Part shown: positions 18,951-28,272 of the stretch, piece by piece
How the letters are laid out: every line of letters starts with the position of its first letter
Numbering within the stretch: position 1 is the stretch's first letter
DNA from: Emiliania huxleyi CCMP1516
Lineage: Eukaryota > Haptophyta > Isochrysidales > Noelaerhabdaceae
Assembly: GCF_000372725.1 (NCBI RefSeq)
Contig: NW_005195584.1
Span: forward strand, 51,142-115,141
DNA: 64,000 nucleotides
Direction: 5' to 3'
Notes under the pieces: model-generated
What the model was told of the DNA's origin: nothing
Databases searched by the model: none
What the model saw: the letters and a program-made list of their open reading frames with translations, nothing else
Position numbers and translations under genes: made by a program

Positions 18951-21284
18951 TCAGCGCGGGGCCGGCACGTAATGCAGCACCCCGTCTCTGCTTCCGACGC
19001 GGCGGACGCACGGGTCGCTCTCGACGCGCTCCGCGACACGCGCCCACAGCGCGTCCGAGGCAAGCGCGCCGTCGGGGACGAGGCCGCGCAGCGCCTGCAG
19101 CGAGAGGCCACGGCCCGACCTACTCAAAGTCAAAACAGCCTCGCGCCAAAGAGTGCTTGGGCGTCTGCAGCCGGAGGCGAGACGACCCCGACGAGGCGCG
19201 CCACCGCCCGTCGTGGCTGCGCAAGTGGCGGACGATCCAGCAGGCCGCCTCGTCCACGCGCGCCTCCTGCACACGGCAGGGACGAGTCACGGACATGTGT
19301 CCAGGACGAGCCACCCGGGCCTTGCCCACGCGCTGCTCCTGCTGCGCGTGCGCGCGGCGGCGGCACGCGCCCCTCCAGAGCAGGGCGCGCCTGCCAAGAA
19401 GCGAGGAGAGGTCACGACTCACCGGCCCCCTGAGGGCGCCTCCGGAGCACGGCGCGCCGCAGCAGCTCCGCCCCGACGAGGACGAGTGCGGCGCCTAGGA
19501 GAAGGTTCCTAGAAGGTTCCTAGAAGGTTCCCACACCGCAGCAGCTCCGCCCCGACGAGGACGAGTGCGGCGCCTAGGAGAAGGTTCCTAGAAGGTTCCT
19601 AGAAGGTTCCCACCGCAGCAGCTCCGCCCCGACGAGGACGAGTGCGGCGCCGAGGGCGCGGGTCGGCTCGCGGACCGCCGCGTCGAGCAGCCAGATGGCG
19701 GCACGGTAGAGGAGTTGGAGGAGCTGCGGAGGGGGGAGGGGGGGGGGGGGGGTGGCGGTCCCATAACCTGGCGGCGGAAGCGGGCTGCCCTTGGGGGGGG
19801 GGGGGTGGAAGGGGGGGGAAGGCGTTTTCCCCCCCCCCCAGTGCCCGGGTAGAAAAGGCCTCCCACCCCCAAATTGGCGCCCTGGTAAAAGAGGGCCCCC
19901 AGGACCAAGGGGCCCTTTGCGGGGAGGTTGGCCCCCCGCGCGAGGGGGTTCGGCGCCGCCTTCGGCGGNNNNNNNNNNNNNNNNNNNNNNNNNNNNNNNN
20001 NNNNNNNNNNNNNNNNNNNNNNNNNNNNNNNNNNNNNNNNNNNNNNNNNNNNNNNNNNNNNNNNNNNNGAGGGGGGGGGAGGGCGGTTGCGCCCCACCCA
20101 AGTGCCGAGGTAGAAGAGGCCTCCGACACCGAAGTAGGCGCCCTGGTAGACGAGCGCCACCAGCACCAGAGCGCCCTTGCCGGCGAGCTCGGCCCCGCGC
20201 GCGAGGAGCTCCGCCGCCGCCTCCGCCGCCGCGTCCGCCGCGTCCGCCCACGACCAGCGGACGGCGCCTAGGAGAAAGTTCCCGGAAGGTTCCTAGAAGG
20301 TTCCCACACCGCCCACGACCAGCGGACGGCGCCTTGCAGCCTCGACCCGGCGGCGCGCGAGGCGGAGCCGGCGGCGGAGGCGGCGTCGGACCACGCCTCG
20401 CCCACTGAGGCGAGCGAGCGATCGAAGCCGGCGAGAGCGGACTGCCACCCGCCCTCGCACATCGCGAGCACCGCGTCCAGCCGCTCTGCGATCGCGTCCG
20501 AAGGCGCGCGGCCGTCGGGCGAGGCCGGCGCGACTGCGACCAAGGCAAGGAGGAGGGCGACGAAGGCGAGGCCGAAGATGGCGGCAACGTCGGCCGCGCC
20601 AAAGCCTCGCGATGTCGCGCCGGACGAAGAGGCGGCGGCCGAGGAGGAGGCGGCGCCAGACGAGGAGGAGGAGGAGGCGGCGGCGGAGGAGGAGGCGGCG
20701 GCGGCGGCAGAGGCGGGTGCGGGTGCGGGAGAGGCGGAGCGACCGGCGGCCGCGGCGCCAGAGGAGGAGGACGCCCCGCCGCCAAAGGCGTAGGTCGGGG
20801 CGGCGAGGTGAGGGTCCTCGTGGGCGCCAGAGGAGGCCGCCGCCGCCGCCGGAGCAGAGCGCCACGCCGGCAGCCAGGAGGTGCGGGACCGACCGGCATC
20901 GGACAGTGCGGGCGCAGCAGCAGGCCGCCGCGCCTGCGCCTGCGCCGCCGCCTGCGCCGCCTTTGCCGCCTGCGCCGCCTCCGCCTGCGCCGCCTCCGCC
21001 TGCTGCTGCCGCGCCGCCGCCGCCGCCGCTTGCTGCTCGGCGAGCGGTACGTTGGTTGTCGGTCGCGGCGGCGAGGCGCCGCGGCGGGCGCGGGGCTCGC
21101 CGCGACTGGAGCCGGCGCTCGAGCCGGCGGCGCGGCGCTTTGCGGGCGTCTCGCGCTGCACCGGCTGGTGCTGTCGCCACAGCGCCTCGAGTTCCGCGCG
21201 GGTCGCCCGGCCGCTCGGGAGCGCGACGTCGAGCCTCAGCAGGGCCGCCTTGATCTCCTTGACCGTTTTCGGCGCGTCTGACAT
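18951..21284 (-). CDS. Man1/Heh-like inner nuclear membrane protein
   Basis: Seven exons with matching phases: 21284-20333, 20267-20098, 19723-19651, 19494-19458, 19390-19321, 19266-19202 and 19119-18951; 511 residues. The N-terminus is an HeH/LEM-type helix-extension-helix (TVKEIKAALLRLDVALPSGR). A long Ala/Ser/Gln-rich linker leads to a transmembrane segment (about 234-255, AAIFGLAFVALLLALVAV). A second hydrophobic stretch is VLVALVYQGAYFGVGGLFYL (about 350-370) and a third lies at 375-411. The C-terminus (VDEAACWIVRHLRS, then ALWARVAERVESDPCVRRVG) fits the Man1-Src1 winged helix. Such proteins tether chromatin to the inner nuclear membrane. Intron 2 contains the assembly gap, so an extra exon there cannot be excluded. 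Three introns carry exon duplications; five of six use GC donors. Confidence 0.7.
19391..19457 (-). other. GC-AG intron that duplicates the next exon
   Basis: 67-bp intron of the Man1-like gene. Its first 22 nt match the start of the following exon at 19 of 22 positions (GCGCGCC.TGCTC.GGAGG). A GTGAGT inside it is a decoy donor that would break the reading frame. Confidence 0.65.
19495..19650 (-). repeat. Double introner-like unit in the Man1-like gene
   Basis: Two tandem units (19650-19574 and 19573-19495). Each is a 38-nt copy of the downstream exon (starting GCGCCGCACTCGTCC) followed by a ~40-nt core of GGAACCTTCT repeats ending CTCCTAG. Read as one 156-bp GC-AG intron it restores the frame. 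Confidence 0.75.
19969..20068. other. Assembly gap (100 N)
   Basis: Exactly 100 N. About 130 bp left of the gap (19840-19968) is a degraded look-alike of the sequence right of it (about 20100-20230), which suggests that the same genomic stretch was placed twice, once from poor read ends. Confidence 0.9.
20268..20332 (-). repeat. Single introner-like unit in the Man1-like gene
   Basis: 65-bp GC-AG intron. Its first 24 nt are identical to the first 24 nt of the downstream exon (GCGCCGTCCGCTGGTCGTGG...). The remaining ~41 nt are a variant of the GGAACCTTCT/CTCCTAG core found at 19495-19650. Confidence 0.8.
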
Positions 21285-21382
21285 GAAGCAAATGGGGTTT
21301 GCAGCGCCGTGTTGGTAGAATTTTACCCCACCCTGCCTCCTGAAGGCTTAATTCTCCCTTCGATTTCTCCCACTGCTTGAGG
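21285..21382. promoter_or_regulatory. Head-to-head promoter interval
   Basis: Only 98 bp separate the divergent start codons of the Man1-like and ankyrin genes, so the interval must carry both promoters. It is locally AT-richer (TAGAATTTTACC, CTTAATTCTCC) than its surroundings. No specific factor site is claimed. Confidence 0.4.
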
Positions 21383-23317
21383 ATGTCATCCCCTCGCTTT
21401 CTTGGGCCAGCAGCCATGCCCGCCTCCCGCGCCAACGCACCGCGCCGCACGCCACCGCCGCCGCCGTCTGCTGACAGCGCGCCGGGCGGCGAAGTCCCAA
21501 ATAACGCCCTCAAGGCGGCCGAGAACGGCCGCGTGGGACCGGTGCGACTGTGGCTGAATGACGGCGGGAAGGCGAACACTCTCTTCGATGTTGAAGGTGA
21601 GGGCGGCGGCTATAAGATTCCATGCACCCTGCTGATGATCGCCGCACGGAACGGGCATGTGCAGATTGTCGAGCTCCTCCTGAAGCGTGGCGCCGACATC
21701 AATCAAACCAGTCTTGGCAGCTCTGCGCTGAACACTGCCGCCCACGGCGGCCACGAGCGAATGGTGGAGATGCTGCTGCAGCACGGTGCGGAGATCGGGA
21801 CGGCGCTGACATCGGCTGCCCACGGCGGCAAAGAGCGGGTGGTCGACCTGCTGCTGCGGCGTGGCGCGGAGATCGACCTGCAAGACAAGGATGGTGACAC
21901 CGCACTGATTCTCGCCGCCTGCTTCAACCGCCCCGCCGTCGTGCTCCGCCTTCTGCGGGCGGGCGCGGACATGACGTTGCGCGAAGCGACGGGCGCGACG
22001 GCGCTGCAGATTGCCAAGGAGGAGGGCCACGCCGAGTGCGTCGAGGCCTTCAGGACGTACCTCGGGGAGGTGGCTGCGCGCCGGAGCAAGGCAGCGTCGG
22101 AGCAAGGTGCGAGTGCCGCGGCCTTTGCTTCGAGCGGCGAGGGAGCCGCGGAGGCCGAGCCGAGCAGCGGGGCGGCGCCAAAGGAGGTTGTGGCAGCGGC
22201 TCGGCGAGGCGAGGAGGCGGCGGTGCTGGCGTGGCTCGACGGTGGCGGACGGGTCGACGTGACGTTCGAGTACCTCTTTTCGGACGGCGAGCGTGTGAGC
22301 GGCATATCGCTGCTGATGCTCGCAATGACGAAGGGCCACGAGGGGCTGGCCGAGGCACTGCTCCAGCGCGGTGCTGATCTCTCGTTGCAGGCTAGCGACG
22401 GCTGCACCGCAATGAGTTTCGCCGCCTTGAATGGCCGCGAGAAGCTGGTCGAGTTGGCGTTGCGGCACGGCGCGGGGATCAACCGGCGAAACGGCAATCA
22501 CTGCATCACCGCGCTGATGGACGCCGCCGGCAAAGGCCGCGAGAAAGTGGTCGACATTTTGATCCGGCACGGCGCGGAGATCGACGTTCAGGCCAACACC
22601 GGCGACACCGCGCTGATTCTCGCCGCTTACCACGGCCACCCCGCCGCCCTCCTCCGCTTGCTGCGGGCGGGCGCAGATGTGACGCTGTGCACTCACGGCA
22701 ACACCGCGCTGCAGTGGGCCAAGAAGCAGGGCCACACTGAGTGCGTGCGCGCCCTCGAGGAGCATGCGGCGGCGGAAATGGCGGCGGAGGAGGCGGCGTG
22801 GGCCGCGGGCGCGGCGGCGAGGGCGGCGCAGAGGGCGGCGGAGGAGAAGGAGGCGGCGCGGCACGCGGATGAGCTGCTGGCGGAGGTCGAGGCGGAGAAG
22901 CGCGCCAAGGGCAAGAAGGGCAAGAAGAAGAAGAAGGGCGGCGGGGCGGGCGGGGCTGGGCCGTCGCAGGAGCCCGAGGCGCCGTCGGAGGCAGACGCAG
23001 CCGAGGCGGCGAGGAAGGCCGAGGAGGCGAGGCTTCTCCTGCTTCTCGAGACGCTCACCGAGGAGCGGATGCGGTTCGGCATCACGCCGGAGAGCCAGGC
23101 GGCGGCGTCGGCCGAGGTGGCCGAGGCGAATCGCTTGGACGCTGAGGCGGACGAGGCGGAGGAGGAGGCGGAGGCGGAGCGGGAGGCCGAGGCGGCGGCC
23201 GAGGCGGCGCTCGCGGCGGCGTTGTCCGCCGCCAAGGAGAGGCGCGCGGCCACTGCCGCTGCGATGGCCAAGGCTGCCGCTGCCAGGATGGCAGCGGATG
23301 CAGCCCGGCGCTCATAG
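21383..23317 (+). CDS. Ankyrin-repeat protein with a coiled-coil tail
   Basis: Intronless, 644 residues from the first ATG at 21383. Two blocks of ankyrin repeats lie at about residues 60-230 (LLMIAARNGHVQIVELLLKR, LLRRGAEIDLQDKDGDTALI) and 290-460 (LVELALRHGAG, KVVDILIRHGAEIDVQANTG), joined by an Ala/Glu-rich linker. Residues about 470-640 are Ala/Glu/Lys/Arg-rich with long heptad-like runs and a polylysine patch (KGKKGKKKKKGG), predicting a coiled coil. The two ankyrin blocks resemble each other and probably arose by internal duplication. The role is protein-protein scaffolding by family; the partner is unknown. Confidence 0.75.
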   Translation: MSSPRFLGPAAMPASRANAPRRTPPPPPSADSAPGGEVPNNALKAAENGRVGPVRLWLNDGGKANTLFDVEGEGGGYKIPCTLLMIAARNGHVQIVELLLKRGADINQTSLGSSALNTAAHGGHERMVEMLLQHGAEIGTALTSAAHGGKERVVDLLLRRGAEIDLQDKDGDTALILAACFNRPAVVLRLLRAGADMTLREATGATALQIAKEEGHAECVEAFRTYLGEVAARRSKAASEQGASAAAFASSGEGAAEAEPSSGAAPKEVVAAARRGEEAAVLAWLDGGGRVDVTFEYLFSDGERVSGISLLMLAMTKGHEGLAEALLQRGADLSLQASDGCTAMSFAALNGREKLVELALRHGAGINRRNGNHCITALMDAAGKGREKVVDILIRHGAEIDVQANTGDTALILAAYHGHPAALLRLLRAGADVTLCTHGNTALQWAKKQGHTECVRALEEHAAAEMAAEEAAWAAGAAARAAQRAAEEKEAARHADELLAEVEAEKRAKGKKGKKKKKGGGAGGAGPSQEPEAPSEADAAEAARKAEEARLLLLLETLTEERMRFGITPESQAAASAEVAEANRLDAEADEAEEEAEAEREAEAAAEAALAAALSAAKERRAATAAAMAKAAAARMAADAARRS

Positions 23318-23826
23318 GGAGCTGCCGAGGGGAAACGCGTGGCCGCTCTCCCGGACGTGTACGGGAAACTCGAGGACTCTCTCTGAGGGCTGTGGCGCCG
23401 TGCGGTGTGGTCGCGTACTTGCGTCAGCATGGTTGTTCTGCTTCCTGCACGCACGCCGAGCTGCCGCCACTCCTGCATGTGTTTGAGGGGGGTGGGGCAG
23501 AGACCTTCGATCTTGCCGGCTTGTGGTACTAATCTATTGTGAGAACGCACAACAAGAACAACAAGCGCGTGCTGCGGAAAGTGCGCGTACGTACACAGAC
23601 ATTCTCCGCCACACATGAGACAATTGACATGCGACTCCTACAACGCCTCTATGCTCAGACACAGACAGTAGACAAAAGGGGTTCCGCACCATCGCTCTCG
23701 CACACTAGACAGAAAAGTGAAAACGTATCAGTGGTGCGGCTGCTGCCTTGCGAGCGACGCCTGCGGCTTTGGCAGCTCGCCACATCCGGCTCACCGCCCA
23801 GCTCCCACCCCGATCTACTACATGTA
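23318..23826. other. Intergenic, no gene seen
   Basis: Between convergent genes. It includes a GGTTCCGCAC-like word and no supported coding region. Confidence 0.3.
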
Positions 23827-24190
23827 CTACACAAAATCCTCCATGTTCACGCCGGGCCGCTTGACCGCGCTGCGCAGCTCGTCGAGGTCGCCAAAGACGA
23901 GCTCGGGCAGCCAGCGCGGCACGTCCACCTGCGCGTCCACTCGCTCCGCCATGTTTTGCAGCGGCGCGACGCACTGCGCCGCGCCGGTGGGCCGCAGCGG
24001 CGGCGGGGGCGAGGAACCGCTCCACGTTCGCGCGGAAGTTGGCGTCGCGGTACGAGACGCACATGGACATGGCCGACACGTGGGTATGGTTGCCCGGCAC
24101 ATAGATCTCGAGCGCGGACGGGCCGAGCAGCGTCGTGCGGTCGCGCCTCACCTCGCAGACCTCGTCGAACTCCGCCTTCGCCTGCGCTTG
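23827..24190 (-). CDS. 3' part of an unknown gene
   Basis: Two minus-strand segments read as good protein: about 24190-24012 (AKAEFDEVCEVRRDRTTLLG, VPGNHTHVSAMSMCVSYRDA) and 23973-23827 (MAERVDAQVDVPRWLPELVF, then KRPGVNMEDFV and stop). They differ by one frame. A 37-bp GC-AG intron at 24010-23974 would join them in phase; a one-base assembly error is the alternative. An acceptor-like AG precedes the first segment, so more exons should lie upstream, but I cannot find them. Family not recognised. Confidence 0.4.
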
Positions 24191-24299
24191 ACCGGGTGAC
24201 ACGAGGTGACCGCGCTCCGTGGGTCGCTGGAATGACCTGAAAGGCATCCTCAGTGCCGCTGCTCGACTCTCCAGTGTCACAGCCGATGCCTGTGACCTG

Positions 24300-25077
24300 G
24301 TCACCGCCGCACGCAGGTTGAATCCGCGCCTCCTCGGGTGTGCCCTCATAGACAGCCTTCGGCGGCGCGTAGCGACGCGAGAGCCACTCCTACACAGGCG
24401 TGTACGGTGAACCACCGACGGATAGAGCACAGATCTATGGTCACGCCGGCAGCCTCTGAGGTCGAGACGAGGCTGCCGGCGTCGCCGCTGCAGCTCTGGG
24501 CATCACCTGCACAAGCCAAGCAGACTTTGTTACAAAAGTGGAGGCGTGTCGACGCGCCGCGCGCTCACATACTTGGGCTCCCATCTCGGCGCGCGCGAGT
24601 CAAGGCCGAACCGACTAGCTGCCGCCGCGGCGGGTGTGGCTGGGCTGCAGGCAGGCCTGTGGCCGGCGCTCGGCAAGCTGTGGCGCGGCGCCGGCGCACC
24701 GCTTGTTACAAATTCGGCGTTTCACTCAGATTTCTTTTGCGAGTCAGAATAGCGTCTATTATAGGGGTAGGGGTAAGCGAAGCCCGAAGGACGCTCCTTC
24801 GATTCACGATTCCGGATTCGCGATGTCACCTCTGTGTGCTCTGTTAATCGTCCTCTCGAATTTCAAATTAGAAAGACCGGGCGGGGACTTCGCGACACTC
24901 CTTTTTACCCCTAGTGTTACCCATATACTATCGTCAGTAAGCATGAAAGGTTGTGCAAACACCTGGCACTGGTGGAACACAAAAGTACTGCACCCCGTCC
25001 AAGAGGCCGCTGGCGGGAGCTACCGAAGGGGCATGGAGGGCTCTCGCCGTACATACACCACTCGAACTCGCTCTAAC
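24300..25077. other. No convincing gene
   Basis: Mixed frames without motifs. This stretch is locally AT-richer (24700-24960) than the window. The missing 5' exons of the gene ending at 23827 may lie here. Confidence 0.25.
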
Positions 25078-25659
25078 TCAGCCTAGCTCGGCGCCAGCAG
25101 CAGAGGACGGCGCGGGAGGCGGCGGCGGCGGCGGCACGGTGAGATCGCTGGTGTCCCTGCCCGCCTCCCTGCGGGCGTAGAAGAGCGCAGCCTGCTCGGC
25201 GGTGGCGAAGCAGCCGAGGAAGACTGTTGTGCCGCCAACCTTCACCTTCAGCTGGTAGTTCTTGCTACATTGCCGATTTGGGTAGAAGGTCACGCCTTTG
25301 TAGCCGCTGTTGCTGCTGCTGGCGGTGAGAGTCAGGCCCTCCCTCGCCGCCTGCCGTATCGCCTCGAGGCCAGCGGCAGTGGGAGCGGGGCGAGGCTGCA
25401 GCAGCTTGGCGGCGTCGGCGCGGCCGTACTCTGACCGAGCGTAGGCGATGGCCGCCTCTTCGGCGGTGTCGAAGTAGCCGAGGGAGACACTTTTGCCAGC
25501 AACCCGCACCTGCGCCTTGAACTTATTATTGCCGCGATCGTAGTTCACGTTCTTGTAGCCAGTCGTGCTGTTCTTGAGAGTGGCCGGGATCAGCACGCGC
25601 TCGCCCAGCAATATGTAGCTGCGCCGTGAGGGCTCGGCTGAGGGTGAGGCGTCCTGCAT
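25078..25659 (-). CDS. Protein with two AP2/ERF domains
   Basis: Intronless, 193 residues, ATG at 25657-25659. Two AP2 domains lie at about residues 33-80 (TGYKNVNYDRGNNKFKAQVR, LGYFDTAEEAAIAYAR) and 118-165 (SGYKGVTFYPNRQ, LGCFATAEQAALFYAR). Each has the YKNV/YKGV strand, the second strand with conserved Gly, and the AEEAA.AYA helix. AP2 domains bind DNA in plant transcription factors and also occur in homing endonucleases and in many algal proteins. The protein is little more than its two domains and a Pro-rich tail, so a DNA-binding role is likely but not proven. It lies next to the AP2-RING gene and probably shares ancestry with it. Confidence 0.75.
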   Translation of the reverse strand: MQDASPSAEPSRRSYILLGERVLIPATLKNSTTGYKNVNYDRGNNKFKAQVRVAGKSVSLGYFDTAEEAAIAYARSEYGRADAAKLLQPRPAPTAAGLEAIRQAAREGLTLTASSSNSGYKGVTFYPNRQCSKNYQLKVKVGGTTVFLGCFATAEQAALFYARREAGRDTSDLTVPPPPPPPAPSSAAGAELG

Positions 25660-25810
25660 CCGGCGCCCACGTCAGTATGTTTTTTCGGCGCGCCCCCGGG
25701 AAAAAAAAAGCGGTCAGGGTGAGGGTTTTAGCAAAGCGCTCCACGTGCTCCATGTTGGAGGCAGGGCTCTTCTCAGCGGCCAGGCACCTCTCCACTATAC
25801 ACACAATAAC

Positions 25811-26816
25811 TCAGCGCTGAGGCGGCACCCGGAGCAGCACCCGCTCACCTAGAAAGAATCCCTTTCTGGCCCTCTGCGCTCGCAGCGACTCGTTGCGCCG
25901 AGGCGGCTCGCCGCCCAGCGGGCCGCGATTGAGCAAGCGCCGCCGGGTGCCATAAATCTCGCTGCGGCAGCTGGGGCAATCCGTGGCGATGTCGCATCGC
26001 CCTTGGCGCGTGACGTAGTCCGCCTGCCGCGGCTTGGTCTGAGCGAGGAGGCACGTGTAGTGGAAGATGTTGTGGCAGCACAGGCTGAAGCCCCAGCCGT
26101 CGTCCGCAAAGGGGTCGCAAAAGAGAGCCCTCGTCAGCAAGCGCTCGTCGTCGACGTCGCTGCCCTCCAAGCAGATCGAGCAGCGCGCGCCCGCCTCTAG
26201 CCACGGCGCGAGCTGCGGCGGCAGTGGCGGCGGTGGCACTGGCGGCAGGTGCGCCGGCTCGCTGCTCGCGCTCGTTCGGCGGCATCTGATTCTCCGAGCG
26301 CGCCAGCGCCAGCCCCAGCTCGGCGACCTCTTCATCCGTCGAGCATGCCTCCGCGGGCCGCTTGCGCTGCGAGCTGCGCTGGAGCCGCGAGCCAGCCGAT
26401 GGCGCCGACTGTGCAGCGGAAGCCGCGGCCGGCCCAGCCGCCCCCGCCGCCGCCTCCTCCTCCTCCTCCTCCGTCTCCGACTCCGCTTGAGCGCCGCGCT
26501 GCTTGCGCTGCTGGTGCTGCCACCGTTCGAAGGCTGTGCGCTGCGGGCCTAGTGGCGGGAGGCCACCGAGCTTCTGTTGGGTAGCTGCCATCGAGCGGGC
26601 GTAGAAGAGCGCCGCCTCCTCGGCGGTAGTGAAGTAGCCGAGGTGAACCTTCTTGCCGCTAACCCTCACCTGCAGCTGGTACTTCTTGCCGCCATCAAGC
26701 TCCCCTCCCTTGAGAACTGTTTTTCTTTCTTTCTCTCTTCTTCTTCTCAAGCCCAGGTGACTTCCAGCTTCGCTCTGGCTGGGAGCCAGTCTGCTGAGAG
26801 GCTGGGGTAGGTTCAA
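25811..26816 (-). CDS. AP2-like domain joined to a RING finger
   Basis: Two exons, 26816-26259 and 26212-25811, joined in phase by a 46-bp GC-AG intron (26258-26213), give about 319 residues. Residues 42-75 contain the second half of an AP2 domain (KKYQLQVRVSGKKVHLGYFT, AEEAALFYAR). An acidic linker and Ala-rich stretch follow. The second exon encodes a RING-like finger: CSICLEGSDV, then CCHNIFHYTCLL, then CDIATDCPSCRSEIYG. The RING suggests an E3 ubiquitin ligase. The first strand of the AP2 domain is absent at the expected place and may be on an unseen upstream exon; upstream sequence is a patchwork of repeats (26700-27250). A one-base error instead of the tiny intron cannot be excluded. 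Confidence 0.5.
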
Positions 26817-27255
26817 GAATTCCTCTGCTTTTCAATTCTTTTCGCTTAGGTAACTTCCCGGCCGCGTGTGGTGGCGGCGTGCCGTCATCCTCCGACCTCC
26901 CATCCCTCCCTTGGGCAACTGATTTTCTTTCTTTCTCCCTTCTTCTTCTCAAGCCCAGGTGACTTCCGCCGCTCAGCTTCGCTCTGGCTGTGCCTTTTGT
27001 AGTGCCAGTCCGAGCCAGTCTGTGCTGAGAAAGGAGGCTGGGATGAAAGAAAGAAAGAAAACAGACAACCCACAAACGAGGGATAGGGGAGGAGGACAGG
27101 GTCCACACCTGCACGAGCAGGATTTTGGAAGGACGATCAGGGGGACAGGTGGGATAGGTTGTAGAATTCTAGCCAAATTCTTTTCGCTGCTGTGAGAGGG
27201 GCTATCCGTAGAATTCTTTTCGCTTAGGTACGAGACGAGTAACTTCCCGGCCGCC
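26716..27255. repeat. Patchwork of dispersed repeat modules
   Basis: A ~48-bp module (pyrimidine tract, then CTCAAGCCCAGGTGACTTCC) occurs at about 26716-26765 and 26918-26969. The word TTCTTTTCGCTTAGGTA recurs at 26837 and 27210. The reverse complement of 26865-26925 (AAGGGAGGGATGGGAGGACG) recurs at 63210-63232, with its first part also at 63496. ACGAGCAGGAT.TTGGAAGG at 27113 recurs at 37696. Confidence 0.6.
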
Positions 27256-27288
27256 GCGCCCAGCTTCGCTCTGCCTCGCCACATTCGC

Positions 27289-28233
27289 ATGTACCTCATG
27301 CTCACGGCGGTCTCGCTCGCATACCGCGTGCCTTCTTCTCTGGCGGGCCGTGCTCCCGGCGTCGCGCGGCCGCTCGCGGCGAGCAGCCGCAGCGCCGCGC
27401 GCGCGCGCGCCGCTTCAGCCTCTGCGACGGCGACCACGGCAGCAGACCGCTTCATCACGGGGCAGACGGGGAACAACGTCACGCCTTACATCGCCAATCT
27501 GGTCGGGCGCGACTTGCACAAAACGGCCGATCACCCCATCGGAATCATCAAGCAGAAGATTGAGGACTACTTTGCCACGATCGACGGCGTCAAGTTTGAG
27601 ATCGCCGACGCGATGGACCCGCTGGTGAGTGCGCAGCAGTGCTTCGACGACCTGCTTATCCCGGAGGACCACCCGGGCCGGCTGCCGTCCGATACCTACT
27701 ACGTGTCGCGGCCGGGCGGTCGCGAGGCCTCCTCGTCGGAAGACCTTTTGCTACGGACACACACGTCGGCCCACCAGTCGACGCTGATGCGGAAGGGGTA
27801 CGAGGCGTTCCTCTGCACGGGGGACGTGTACCGGCGCGACGAGATCGACGCGTCGCACTTCCCCGCCTTCCACCAGATGGAGGGCGTCCGCCTCTTCGAC
27901 CCCGCGCTCGTCGGCGAGGGCGAGATGAGCCGAGAGGAGTGGCTCGCCTCGGACGGCTGCAAGCTCGTGGCCGACGACCTCAAGCGCACGCTGGAGGGGC
28001 TGTGCGACGCGCTCTTCGGGCCGGTGGAGAAGCGGTGGATCGACGAGTGCGCGCCGCACGCCCACCCCCCGGGGAGGGCGGCGCGTGGGCGGGAGGGCGG
28101 TGTGGGGCGGGGGCGGGGAGAGGGGGGTGAGCGGAGTGGCACCTCCCTGCTGCAGGTACTTCCCCTTCACCGAGCCATCCTTCGAGCTCGAGATCTACTA
28201 CAACGGCGACTGGATGGAGGCGCGGGCCAGCGC

Positions 28234-28272
<39 letters not shown>

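Noticed and set aside
19422-19423. Textbook donor GTGAGT in the Man1-like gene
   Set aside because: Using it leaves a phase that does not fit the next exons; the GC donor at 19457 gives AELL-RRALLWRG in frame and fits the duplicated-junction pattern.
19495-19650. GGAACCTTCTAGGAACC resembling a heat-shock element
   Set aside because: Spacing between GAA and TTC blocks alternates 2 and 3 bases instead of the regular 2, and the sequence lies within an intron unit that is explained better by the duplication.
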